Shown here one piece after another: positions 8,366 through 16,250 of a DNA stretch of 64,000 nt; position 1 is the first letter of the stretch, and each line of letters opens with the position of its first letter. Source of the stretch: Geobacter sp. AOG1 (GTDB lineage: Bacteria; Desulfobacterota; Desulfuromonadia; Geobacterales; Geobacteraceae); contig NZ_BLIZ01000001.1 in assembly GCF_019972315.1 (NCBI RefSeq), forward strand, positions 2,765,521 to 2,829,520. The letters are read 5' to 3'. The translations under genes and the position numbers were made by a program. The notes beneath the pieces are model-generated. The model did not search any database. It had not been told where the DNA came from and saw nothing but the letters and a program-made list of their open reading frames with translations.

Positions 8366-9700
8366 ATGAGACTGACACACGTGAATGTCACAAAATGTAT
8401 CCCGGTGCCGATGTCCGTGAAAAGGTTCCTGCGCTCGGTGCGGTGGCTCCTGGCACTGATAGTCGGTTGCGGTCTTTTAGCGGTGCAGGGGGAGGCCGCC
8501 AAAGATACCCCCGTCAAGCCACCCGTTCCGGGCGGCGATTATGTCGTCATCGGCTGGAACGATCTCGGCATGCACTGCATCAATCCGAGTTTCAAGGACC
8601 TGGCGATCCTCCCTCCGTACAACAATCTCTGGGTCCAGGTCATCAAGCGGGGAGACCCGCCGGTAATCGTGACGTCGGGGATAACGTTGGAATACTCGAT
8701 CGTCAACAACACTACGGTGATCAACAAGACCGATTTCTGGCAGCACGCCAAGCAGCTTTTCGGCGTCGACCTGCCGGAGGGGATCGGCCTGACCAACAAC
8801 GGCCTGTCGGGAACGATGAAGCCTATGGGCAACCACTTCGAGGCGACCGGGATCCCGGTGCTCCCCTATGACGACAACATGAACTGGAACCCCTACCAGA
8901 TCGCCACAGTGAAGATGAGGGTGGCCGGCAGCGGGATTCCGCGCAAAATCCAGGTCGTCCTCCCGGTATCCGATGAGCTGAATTGCGCCTCGTGCCATGC
9001 CCAGGGTATGGACGCCACGGTGAATCTCCCCAACGACGGCACCGATTCCGTGGATGTCAACATTCTGATGGTCCACGATTACTACCACGGCTCCAAAGGT
9101 GTCACAACCACCGGCCCCGATCTGATGTTGGAGAGACCGGTCCTGTGCGCCTCGTGCCATGCCGACCCAGCCCTCGGCAAACCGGGGGACGGGACGTCCA
9201 AACCGCTCTCCCAGGCGATTCATGGCTGGCATGCCACCCGTCTTAATGATCCGACTGCCGGTTGCTACTCCTGCCATCCCGGCCAGAATACTCAGTGCCT
9301 GAGGACCGGCATCAAAGGGATGGGCTACCTTGGCGAAACGCCGTCGTGCCAGACCGGTCTCTGCCATGGCGGCATGCAGCAGATTGCCGACTCCATCGGC
9401 AAGGAGGGCAGGGAGCCGTGGCTCCAGGAGCCGACGTGCGAACAGTGCCACGGGAGCAACGTCGCGACCGGCCAGGACCTCTATCGCCATGCGAGGGGGC
9501 ACGGCGGGCTCATGTGCGCAGCCTGCCACAACAGCCCCCATGCCTGGTGGCCGTCAAAGATGTGGGCCGACAACACCCAGACCGTGAAGCTGCAGCATGC
9601 TCCAACCGCTCTCGGCGATTGCTCTGTCTGCCATACGAGGAAACTCGAAGGGCGCAATCCCCACGTAACCTATTACCCTGTCACCGGTACCCCCCCCTAA
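8366..9700 (+). CDS. Secreted multihaem c-type cytochrome (6 CXXCH plus one CX4CH)
   Basis: 444 aa. After a basic N-terminus and hydrophobic segment (SVRWLLALIVGCGLLAVQ) comes a haem-free domain of about 190 residues. A haem-rich C-terminal half follows with CASCH, CASCH, CYSCH, CQTGLCH, CEQCH, CAACH and CSVCH, plus many distal His. Six motifs are canonical; CQTGLCH has four residues between the cysteines, a spacing known to bind haem in some multihaem cytochromes. The VIGWNDLGMHCINPSFKD opening is distinctive. AAGGAG 6 nt upstream supports this start; another Met 15 codons on is possible. Its role is inferred to be periplasmic or outer-surface electron transfer. The last codons lie in a run of eight Cs. 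Confidence 0.88.
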   Translation: MRLTHVNVTKCIPVPMSVKRFLRSVRWLLALIVGCGLLAVQGEAAKDTPVKPPVPGGDYVVIGWNDLGMHCINPSFKDLAILPPYNNLWVQVIKRGDPPVIVTSGITLEYSIVNNTTVINKTDFWQHAKQLFGVDLPEGIGLTNNGLSGTMKPMGNHFEATGIPVLPYDDNMNWNPYQIATVKMRVAGSGIPRKIQVVLPVSDELNCASCHAQGMDATVNLPNDGTDSVDVNILMVHDYYHGSKGVTTTGPDLMLERPVLCASCHADPALGKPGDGTSKPLSQAIHGWHATRLNDPTAGCYSCHPGQNTQCLRTGIKGMGYLGETPSCQTGLCHGGMQQIADSIGKEGREPWLQEPTCEQCHGSNVATGQDLYRHARGHGGLMCAACHNSPHAWWPSKMWADNTQTVKLQHAPTALGDCSVCHTRKLEGRNPHVTYYPVTGTPP

Positions 9701-9735
9701 CAGGGAGATAACCGGCCAACGCACATGAGCCTGAG

Positions 9736-9756
9736 CCCGCCCTCCGGGGCGGGTTT
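9736..9756 (+). terminator. Hairpin terminator after multihaem cytochrome gene
   Basis: A CCCGCCC/GGGCGGG stem with loop TCCG is followed by TTTCATCT. The T-run is weak, but the position 35 nt after the stop codon fits a terminator. Confidence 0.6.
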
Positions 9757-9834
9757 CATCTACCCGGTCATTATTTACGCATACATTGTGACACAATTTC
9801 TTTTATGTAATTACCACTACGAAAGGAGGAAATC

Positions 9835-11385
9835 ATGAAGACAAAGGGAATCAGCCGGAGGAAGTTCATCGCCGCGACATCTGCTGGGGTTGCCGGTGTC
9901 TATGTCGGTCTTCACGCCAGCCTGGCCCGGGCCATGATGGGAAGTGGCGGTATGGGGGGCGGAGGTATGGGGGGCGGCATGGGCGGGACGACGACGATTA
10001 TCGATCCCCCGCCGGGAGCGGCGTTCTTCGACATTCCCGACGCCACTAAAAACAGCGCGGGGGCCTACGAACTGCTGGTGCAGGAAGCGAAGCTCCGGCT
10101 GAACGGTACCCCGGTGACCCTCCTCACCTACAACGGCATGTACCCGGGCCCGGTCATCCGGGCGGCCAAGGGTGACATGCTCAAGGTGCGCATGGTCAAC
10201 GGGCTGCCGAAAACGACCGCCACCAACATCCTTGGACATCGGCGCAATATCACCAACCTCCACACCCACGGCCTCCACGTCTCGCCATCGGGAATGGCGG
10301 ACAACATGATGATGATGGCGGCGCCGGGCGAGGCACTCGATTACGAATACGATCTCGCCTTTGAGGAACCGGGGCACCTGAATTTCTATCATCCCCACGT
10401 GCATGGCACGGTTGCCGAGCAGTACTGGGGAGGGCTCGCCGGTCCGCTGGTGATCGAGGACAAGGAGGGGAGGGGGGCCGGGCCCCTTGGCGGTTACGAG
10501 ACCCATGTCATGCTCATCAAGGATATCACCATCAGCAGCGGTCTTCCGGAGCCGTACACCTCTACCTCCCAGTACATGCGGGGGAAGGAGGGGAACCTGG
10601 TGATGGTGAACGGGCGGGTGAACCCGGTTCTGTCGATCCGGCCGGGGCAGGTGCAGCGGTGGCAGATCGTCAACGCCTGCAACGCCCGCTTCCTGAAGCT
10701 TTCCCTCGACAGGCATTCCCTCTGGCTGGTCGGGACCGACGGCGGACTCCTGGACAAGCCGTACCAGCTATCCACTATACTCCTTGCGCCGGGAGAACGG
10801 ATCGATGTCCTGGTCAAGGCGGACCAGGCGGGCGGGTCCTTCAAATTCCTGTCGCTCCCGTACGACAGAGGGATGAGCTCTCTGCAGCAGATTACGCTCC
10901 TGACCCTTGCCTATAGCGGAATTTCAGCCAGCGACACCCTTCCCCTAACGGTAAATCCGGCAGCTACAAGACTGAACATGAACTTCTCCCTCCTGCCGCG
11001 ACGGCAGATAACCCTGAGCATGATGATGGGAAAGGGGTATATCAATGGCATCTCGTTCACGGGGATGGACAAAGCCTATACGATCATGTCCAAACTCGGT
11101 ACGTACGAGGTCTGGCAGATAGTCAACCAGAGCAACATGGATCACCCGTTCCATCAGCATGTCAACTCGTGCCAGGTCCTCTCCATTTCCGGTGGCGACA
11201 GCAGCTATGCCTCGCTCTATACGACCATACCCGCCTGGAAGGACGTGGTCACTGTCCCGAAAATGGGGAGCGTCACCATGCTCGTGCCGGTCACGGATTA
11301 CGACGGAATGACCATGTTCCACTGCCACATTGTCGAGCACGAGGATATCGGTATGATGGGTGTGTGGGACATCATGATGATGTAA
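9835..11385 (+). CDS. Tat-exported multicopper oxidase
   Basis: 516 aa. The N-terminus has a twin-arginine signal (SRRKFIAATSAGVAGVYVG), so the enzyme is predicted to be exported folded with its copper. A Met/Gly-rich stretch (MGGGGMGGGMGG) follows. Copper motifs are HTHGLH, HPHVHG, HPFHQH and HCHIVEHEDIGMM, so T1, T2 and T3 ligands are all present. The size and three-cupredoxin plan match CueO/CotA-like enzymes. The start is supported by AAAGGAGG 6-8 nt upstream. It may oxidise Cu(I), metals or phenolics; the substrate cannot be read from the sequence. It follows a multihaem cytochrome gene behind a hairpin, so it is probably a separate unit. Confidence 0.88.
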   Translation: MKTKGISRRKFIAATSAGVAGVYVGLHASLARAMMGSGGMGGGGMGGGMGGTTTIIDPPPGAAFFDIPDATKNSAGAYELLVQEAKLRLNGTPVTLLTYNGMYPGPVIRAAKGDMLKVRMVNGLPKTTATNILGHRRNITNLHTHGLHVSPSGMADNMMMMAAPGEALDYEYDLAFEEPGHLNFYHPHVHGTVAEQYWGGLAGPLVIEDKEGRGAGPLGGYETHVMLIKDITISSGLPEPYTSTSQYMRGKEGNLVMVNGRVNPVLSIRPGQVQRWQIVNACNARFLKLSLDRHSLWLVGTDGGLLDKPYQLSTILLAPGERIDVLVKADQAGGSFKFLSLPYDRGMSSLQQITLLTLAYSGISASDTLPLTVNPAATRLNMNFSLLPRRQITLSMMMGKGYINGISFTGMDKAYTIMSKLGTYEVWQIVNQSNMDHPFHQHVNSCQVLSISGGDSSYASLYTTIPAWKDVVTVPKMGSVTMLVPVTDYDGMTMFHCHIVEHEDIGMMGVWDIMMM

Positions 11386-11400
11386 CGTTATTTAAATTAG

Positions 11401-11448
11401 TCCCGTTTCGTCGGTTGCAGGTGTTCCGACTCAATCGACGAAACGGGA
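11401..11448. repeat. Long perfect inverted repeat after multicopper oxidase gene
   Basis: TCCCGTTTCGTCG (11401-11413) and its exact reverse complement (11436-11448) are separated by 22 nt. No T-run follows, so it is not a classic terminator. It may be a transcript-stabilising hairpin or a repeat element. Confidence 0.6.
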
Positions 11449-11541
11449 TACAGGAGGGGGCAAATCAGAACCTGCATATATCAACTTGTAACGTACTTTA
11501 CATAATATATCTTATGGGACGTAAAATCTCGGAGGTCTATT

Positions 11542-11979
11542 ATGACAAAGTGCACGAAAAACCCCGCCAGCGGCTGCTCTGGCCCTGCTGCTTGTTCCAA
11601 GAAACACGTTGAGCTGCAAATCACCTCCATGCATCACGGCACCGGCGACGTTCAGGAAGCGTTTTGCGTTTCGCATTGGACGCCGGAACAATTTGACCGC
11701 CTCCAGTCGTTGTTCCAGGAGAACTCCAATTTTTCTGTTCCAGATCCTGACGGCAAAAAAGGACCGGCTAGTAATACGGTCCTTTACCCTCAAATTGTAA
11801 TCCCCGGTCCAGTATGTTATCGACACTCACTGCGCGGAAGAATTCTTGTCTCACCCCCACAAGGACATACCAGGAGCTGCAGTGTCCGCCAAAAACCGCT
11901 CAGAACGCAAATTTGGAAGCCGTCTATTTCGCCACCCGGTACCCGACCATCTCGATTACTACGTATTCGCACCGGTTAA
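11542..11979 (+). CDS. Small protein of unknown function, possibly frameshifted
   Basis: 145 aa as an intact frame, with GGAGG 6 nt before the ATG. The N-terminus is Cys/Lys-rich (MTKCTKNPASGCSG...ACSKKH), then HWTPEQFDRLQSLFQENSNF. I do not recognise the family. After about codon 88 the protein becomes Arg/Ser/Pro-rich and unlike a folded domain. The +1 frame from 11801 reads more naturally (QYVIDTHCAEEFLSHPHKD, then HPVPDHLDYYVFAPVK). This suggests a single-base change near 11800-11815 that broke a longer gene of about 155 codons. The 3' end runs up to the convergent TAXI gene. Confidence 0.4.
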   Translation: MTKCTKNPASGCSGPAACSKKHVELQITSMHHGTGDVQEAFCVSHWTPEQFDRLQSLFQENSNFSVPDPDGKKGPASNTVLYPQIVIPGPVCYRHSLRGRILVSPPQGHTRSCSVRQKPLRTQIWKPSISPPGTRPSRLLRIRTG

Positions 11980-11996
11980 GGCAGTTGCCGCGCCAA

Positions 11997-13370
11997 TCAC
12001 GCTGAATCATGCTCAGCCTCCATCTTGCTGTTCGCGTACCTGTTGCGCACGAAACTTATGTGGTCCCGGAGCACATAGAATTGCTCAGCGTAGGCAAGTG
12101 GCATTTTCATTTTATTTACTTCGGCCTCGATGTCGTCGAGCCGCTTGAGCAGTTCTTTCCGCTCCGCCGGCTCCGGCTGTGCAAGCATGTTTCGTTCGAG
12201 TGTGATTAGGATGCCATACCACCGGTAGATGCGCGATCTGATGCGCCAGCTGTAAATCGACGGCACCAGCTTCAACCCGGGGATCAGCAGCACGATGATC
12301 GGCACCACGACCACCAGCAGACGGTCCACCAGGCTAGCCAGCCAGAACGGCAGGTTTCGATAGAGGAAGCTCTTGCCCGATGTGTAGTAGCGCCGTGCGT
12401 CATCGCTGATACGATATTCATGCTCCAGTGGCGCGGGAAACTCTCCCGCATTCTGCAACAGTTTGGCGCCGCTATGGACTTCCCGCGCTGCTTCGATCAG
12501 CATGTCAGAAAGCGCGGGATGCAGATTATCGCGAGCAACGAGTTCGACGGTAGGTCCGATCAGATGGATGTCCTGGGGGGGAATGTTCTTGCCAAAATCG
12601 AATGCTCCCATGGGAAGATCGAGTTTGGACAGATAGGGAAAACGGCGTGCATATGCATCAGCCTGCGCGAAATTGAGGAGCCGGATGCCGGGTGTCCACA
12701 AAAGCGTGCGCATGATTGGCGGCGTAGCCGAATCACCCATGAGAAACGCGGCATCGACTTTGTTCCCGATCAGGGCCTGAGCCGCGTCTTCTCCCCCCAG
12801 GTTCAGGAGTTCCGTAGCGCCACCAGGTTCGATCCCATTGGCCTTGAGCAGAATCAAGGCCAAGGCGTGCGTCCCGCTTCCCTCCGGTCCGATCGCAAGA
12901 CGTTTGCCGCTCAGCTCGGAAAGCCAGGTTACGGGTGCCTCCCCCCGGTAAAAGAGCGCGAGCGGCTCATGAAATACGCTCCCCAGAGAAACCAGCTTGT
13001 CCACCGTCACCCCGGCAGTCAATCCACCTTGAACAAAGCCGACATCGACGCGATACTTCGGGTCATTCAGTCGTTTAAGGTTCTCCAGCGACCCTTCAGA
13101 TGGCAAGATACGCAGTTTGACGCCGTTGCGCGCCAGTATCTTGCGATACTTCTCGGCCGTGAGCTGAAACGTACTGCCGGCCGGACCGCTGGTGATGGTT
13201 ATAGTGTCAGGTGGCGCAGGGCGCATGATCCAATAGGCAGCCGCAATTGCAACGATGGTGAGGAGAATCAAAGGGCCTGCCGTTACCGTAAGATCGCGCA
13301 GGGAGATGCCAACGAAGCGGGCCACAGGGCGAATGGAAGCGATTTTGCGCACGTAGTTTCGAGCTGTCAT
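11997..13370 (-). CDS. TAXI-family TRAP-type solute-binding protein, membrane anchored
   Basis: 457 aa. An N-terminal membrane anchor (about 28-49, AGPLILLTIVAIAAAYWIM) is followed by a periplasmic binding domain with the TAXI-type opening TITSGPAGSTFQLTAEKY, VDVGFVQGG, and LAIGPEGSGTHALALILL. A second hydrophobic segment (about 345-370, LLVVVVPIIVLLIPGLKLVPS) and a charged cytoplasmic C-terminus with short coiled-coil character complete it. Soluble TAXI proteins are about 320 aa; this anchored form with a C-terminal membrane helix is the longer variety. No TRAP permease gene is adjacent, so its partner and ligand are unknown and it may act in sensing rather than transport. Confidence 0.8.
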   Translation of the reverse strand: MTARNYVRKIASIRPVARFVGISLRDLTVTAGPLILLTIVAIAAAYWIMRPAPPDTITITSGPAGSTFQLTAEKYRKILARNGVKLRILPSEGSLENLKRLNDPKYRVDVGFVQGGLTAGVTVDKLVSLGSVFHEPLALFYRGEAPVTWLSELSGKRLAIGPEGSGTHALALILLKANGIEPGGATELLNLGGEDAAQALIGNKVDAAFLMGDSATPPIMRTLLWTPGIRLLNFAQADAYARRFPYLSKLDLPMGAFDFGKNIPPQDIHLIGPTVELVARDNLHPALSDMLIEAAREVHSGAKLLQNAGEFPAPLEHEYRISDDARRYYTSGKSFLYRNLPFWLASLVDRLLVVVVPIIVLLIPGLKLVPSIYSWRIRSRIYRWYGILITLERNMLAQPEPAERKELLKRLDDIEAEVNKMKMPLAYAEQFYVLRDHISFVRNRYANSKMEAEHDSA

Positions 13371-13396
13371 TCGATAACCTCAGCTTGGCTGTATTC

Positions 13397-14119
13397 TTAC
13401 CAATCAAACGCCTCAAGCTTCCGTGCGAGCTCCACGACCTTGGCCACCACCAACTCCTCGAGACGGCGTCCCTTATCGGCCGTCGCCTTGGTCGGATCAC
13501 CCCAGACCCCTCCCGGCCAATATTTCTTCTTGTCCCGCACCAGGATCCCACCTGGCGGGAAATGGGGGAATTCCCGGGTACCGGTCCCCTTGACCAAGTG
13601 CGGATGGGTGTGGAGAATGCGGGAGGTTTCGATCTCGCCTGCATGGGAATCACCGTCGGTCTCCACGATGGGAGCGCCTTCCCTGCTGGCCAGCTCGTAC
13701 TCGGTCACCACCGCCATCCGGATGTCGGTAAACTCAGCGATCAGCTCTTCCCCGGCATCCTGGAGTGCCATTCGGTGTGCGCCACCGGCATGGCCGGTAA
13801 GGACGATGAAATTAAATAGCCCGTGATTACGAAGAGATGTAACAATATCTTTCAATAAATACTTTAAGGTAGAAGTGGTAATGGAAATAGTGCCAGGGTG
13901 TCGAGTGGTGGAGCGACAGTTGCCATAGTGAATCGGTGGGGCCACGAAGAGCGGTATCTGGAGCGCCGCCTTTTTTCCCACTTCGTATGCCTGAATGGTG
14001 TCGGTAGAGAGCGGCAGATGGCTTCCATGCTCCTCCACCGAGCCGAAGGGGATAAAGACCGTCCGGGTCCGCTCCACCCCCGCCGCAAACTCCGTCATGG
14101 TCATCTCTTCGATAATCAT
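13397..14119 (-). CDS. Creatininase-family amidohydrolase
   Basis: 240 aa, close to the family length. Metal-binding and catalytic signatures are present: GSVEEHGSHLPLSTDT near residue 27, GHAGGAH near 109, and the acidic DGDSHAGEIETS near 155, giving the usual two-metal site. Family members cleave small cyclic or formyl amides (creatinine, formamidopyrimidines) or peptides of redox cofactors. The gene lies just upstream of queE/queD on the same strand, separated by a repeat-rich spacer. A link to pteridine or deazapurine metabolism is possible, but only by context. Confidence 0.8.
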   Translation of the reverse strand: MIIEEMTMTEFAAGVERTRTVFIPFGSVEEHGSHLPLSTDTIQAYEVGKKAALQIPLFVAPPIHYGNCRSTTRHPGTISITTSTLKYLLKDIVTSLRNHGLFNFIVLTGHAGGAHRMALQDAGEELIAEFTDIRMAVVTEYELASREGAPIVETDGDSHAGEIETSRILHTHPHLVKGTGTREFPHFPPGGILVRDKKKYWPGGVWGDPTKATADKGRRLEELVVAKVVELARKLEAFDW

Positions 14120-14130
14120 CTTTCACTCCT

Positions 14131-14247
14131 GGAGGCCGGGACTCGGGATCCGGGACCCGTAAAACCCATATGTTGGTTGTTAAGTTTTTGAAGTTGCGGG
14201 TCCCCGGTCCCGAGTCCCGGATCACGGCTCTTTATGGGTCCCGGCCT
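14131..14247. repeat. GC-rich dispersed repeat (GGGACTCGGGATCCGGGA family), copy 1
   Basis: The left arm reads GGCCGGGACTCGGGATCCGG and the right arm holds the complement (GGTCCCGAGTCCCGGATC), so the whole spacer can fold on itself. Related copies lie near 16131, 17259, 26264, 29346 and 47895, always between genes. Confidence 0.7.
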
Positions 14248-15000
14248 CTACAGCTGTCCCATGAACCGGTGGGTCTGTGGTATTACCCTTACCTCAGCTA
14301 ACTGCCTGCAGGCAAGTTCCTGCAGTTCCAGCACCAGTTTGGGGGGTATGGTCACCCCCCCTTCCCGGTCCGTCACCGGCTGGAGGATGAGGGGGATGGT
14401 CCGGTCAATGGCGGCGATGGTCTCGCAGGTGCGGGCGATCTCCCACTCCTCGGTGCAGGAGCCGATTACCGTCTTGACGAAGAGTTTCTTGCCGCGGGCG
14501 ACCCGGAGGAACTCGCGATGGCGGTCCCACAGGTCGCCGCAGTTGGAAGTGGAGGGAAGCTTGATATCCATGCTGATGTGGTCGATCTGGTGGATGACGC
14601 TGTCCAGGGCGCTGTGGAGGACGCCGTTGGTTTCCAGGTAGATGGGGAGGTGCCGGCGGAGGGCCGGCAGCCATTCCTGCAGGGTCTCGTGGTTGAGGAG
14701 CGGTTCCCCCCCCGTGAGGCTGAGTGAATGGTGGAGACCCGGCCATCCCCGTTGCCACCCTTCCAGGATGCCAACGATCCGGTCAAGGGAAACGGGGTTG
14801 TCGGCCGGATGAAAATCACGCCGCCCCGGTGTCCCCTCCAGCTGGCAGACCGCAGGGGGGGCTGGGTTGACGGTATCGCAGTAGTCGCAGGAGAGGTTGC
14901 AGCCGTGGAAGCGGAGAAACACCTGCCGCAGCCCCACCATCATCCCCTCCCCCTGTATGGAGGAGAAGAGCTCGATGCAGTCGGCGGTTCGATTGCTCAT
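14248..15000 (-). CDS. queE: 7-carboxy-7-deazaguanine synthase (radical SAM)
   Basis: 250 aa. It converts 6-carboxytetrahydropterin to 7-carboxy-7-deazaguanine on the way to queuosine/preQ0. The radical-SAM cluster motif is seen as GCNLSCDYCDT near residue 35. It is preceded by the QueE hallmark IELFSSIQGEGMMVGLRQVF, and a glycine-rich SLTGGEPLL segment lies near 97. The start at 15000 (MSNRTADC) has GAGG upstream. A start at 15027 would overlap queD by 11 nt and has no visible ribosome site. Together with queD it forms a two-gene queuosine unit; other que genes are not in the window. Confidence 0.93.
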   Translation of the reverse strand: MSNRTADCIELFSSIQGEGMMVGLRQVFLRFHGCNLSCDYCDTVNPAPPAVCQLEGTPGRRDFHPADNPVSLDRIVGILEGWQRGWPGLHHSLSLTGGEPLLNHETLQEWLPALRRHLPIYLETNGVLHSALDSVIHQIDHISMDIKLPSTSNCGDLWDRHREFLRVARGKKLFVKTVIGSCTEEWEIARTCETIAAIDRTIPLILQPVTDREGGVTIPPKLVLELQELACRQLAEVRVIPQTHRFMGQL

Positions 15001-15016
15001 GGACAACCTCGCATCT

Positions 15017-15388
15017 TCACTCTTCATAGTACGACGCGCAGGCCATGTCCGATTCCCACACCGTCACCATCACCACCTTGATATTGTCGGTGTTGAGGCG
15101 GCGGGAGAGTTCGTCGTACACGTAACGGGAGATGTTCTCCGACGAAGGGGAAAGTCCGACGAAGGGGGAAAGCTCGTTCAGGTACTTGTGATCGAGGGTC
15201 TTGAGGAGGGTGTTGGTCTCCGACTTGAGGATCTTGAAGTCGATGCCGAGCCCCGACTTGTCCAGTTCCCGGGCGGTGACCGTCACCTCCACCTTCCAGT
15301 TGTGGCCATGGAGATTTTCGCAATCCCCCTGGTAGTGGACCAGGTTGTGGGCGGCGGCGAAGGAGGTGAGGATTTTCAGTTTATACAT
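15017..15388 (-). CDS. queD: 6-carboxy-5,6,7,8-tetrahydropterin synthase
   Basis: 123 aa, typical of bacterial QueD. The zinc-binding histidines are visible in SFAAAHNL (near residue 11) and ENLHGHNW (near 27-31), and DHKYLNEL follows. It makes 6-carboxytetrahydropterin from dihydroneopterin triphosphate, the substrate for QueE encoded 16 nt downstream. The ATG at 15388 is chosen because AAAGGA lies 7-8 nt upstream; the frame is open for 19 more codons but these do not resemble the family. Confidence 0.93.
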   Translation of the reverse strand: MYKLKILTSFAAAHNLVHYQGDCENLHGHNWKVEVTVTARELDKSGLGIDFKILKSETNTLLKTLDHKYLNELSPFVGLSPSSENISRYVYDELSRRLNTDNIKVVMVTVWESDMACASYYEE

Positions 15389-15474
15389 AATGGTGTCCTT
15401 TGATTGATAGTTTTGATTACTCGACCCGATAGCCGTTAACCGCATTATCAGACGCCCCTCAGAATAATGACTAT

Positions 15475-15891
15475 CTAGGGAAAATCTGCGCGTACCGCGT
15501 GAAGTTTTATGGGGAGCTGTTGCTGATACAGCATGAAATCATTATCTGTCGTAAAAATTGGCAGATCGTTTCGAACCGATAGAGCACAGAGAAGAAAATC
15601 AGTATTCGAGCCCTGAATGCCCTTCCCACGACTGAGGTTGAAAAACTCAGCAGCCAGTTCGTAATCGGCGGTAGTGGCCGGCAGATCCGCAAAGGCCCGT
15701 AAGTGTTCACGCAGTTGCGAATAGCGGATGGTATCCTTGATTCCGGACAGGAGTTCCTGGCGAATTGGCCCTGTCATCTGCACCCTGAATTCCTTGATAA
15801 GTTCCCTGAGTTCAAGCACAGCAGGCAAATCCTTGCCATCATTACGACGGAGTGCCAGAGACCAGACGCATGTATCTACCAAAACCTTCAT
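15475..15891 (-). CDS. vapC: VapC-type PIN-domain ribonuclease toxin
   Basis: 138 aa. The PIN-domain acidic residues are in place: MKVLVDTCVWS (Asp6), ELLSGI, the GSNTDFLLCALS Asp and TTDNDF. VapC toxins are magnesium-dependent RNases that cut tRNA or rRNA. The ATG overlaps the stop of the upstream antitoxin gene by 4 nt (ATGA), the usual arrangement for translational coupling. It is likely to be held inactive by the antitoxin and autoregulated by the complex. Confidence 0.88.
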   Translation of the reverse strand: MKVLVDTCVWSLALRRNDGKDLPAVLELRELIKEFRVQMTGPIRQELLSGIKDTIRYSQLREHLRAFADLPATTADYELAAEFFNLSRGKGIQGSNTDFLLCALSVRNDLPIFTTDNDFMLYQQQLPIKLHAVRADFP

Positions 15892-16088
15892 TGCCGTTTC
15901 CGCTGGCTTTTATAGTCGTAGTCAGGATCGAAGTCGACGCCATGAAACAGTTCCAGTATCCGCATCTGCTTGCGGCGCTGGATGTATTCCTCCAGAGCTT
16001 CGGTCACGACAGCCTTTTTGGTCGACTTGTTGCCTATAACCCGTGCCTCTTCGAGAAGTTTATCGTCAAGTGCAAGATTGGTCGCCAT
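15888..16088 (-). CDS. vapB: VapB-type antitoxin
   Basis: 66 aa. The N-terminus MATNLALDDKLLEEARVIG and the KKAVVTEALEEYIQRRKQ helix match the short VapB family with a ribbon-helix-helix-like DNA-binding region. A Tyr/Asp-rich tail (DFDPDYDYKSQRK) should wrap the toxin. It lies directly upstream of vapC, overlapping by 4 nt. The spacer upstream (16089-16130) has short inverted repeats around TCATATGTG that may be an autoregulatory operator. Confidence 0.85.
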   Translation of the reverse strand: MATNLALDDKLLEEARVIGNKSTKKAVVTEALEEYIQRRKQMRILELFHGVDFDPDYDYKSQRKRQ

Positions 16089-16130
16089 ATCAACACACTC
16101 CTTTACACATGAATCTACACCATCATATGT

Positions 16131-16250
16131 GTAAGGTCAAGCAAGACCCTGTGACTCGGGACTTGCAACGGCAGGTGGTTTTCAGATGTTACTCGTTCCG
16201 AGTCCTTTAGTCCGCCTGCTGGGTCCGAACCCCGGACTTTAAGCATCTGG
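16131..16250. repeat. GC-rich dispersed repeat, copy 2 (degenerate)
   Basis: It contains GTGACTCGGGACTTG and the inverse-type strings GTTCCGAGTCCTTTAG and GGGTCCGAACCCCGGAC. It fills the spacer between vapB and galE and is a more diverged member of the family at 14131. Confidence 0.55.

Noticed and set aside
8452-8475. Sigma54-like TGGCAC...TTGC
   Set aside because: It lies inside the cytochrome coding region and the spacing between the two boxes is too long for a -24/-12 promoter.
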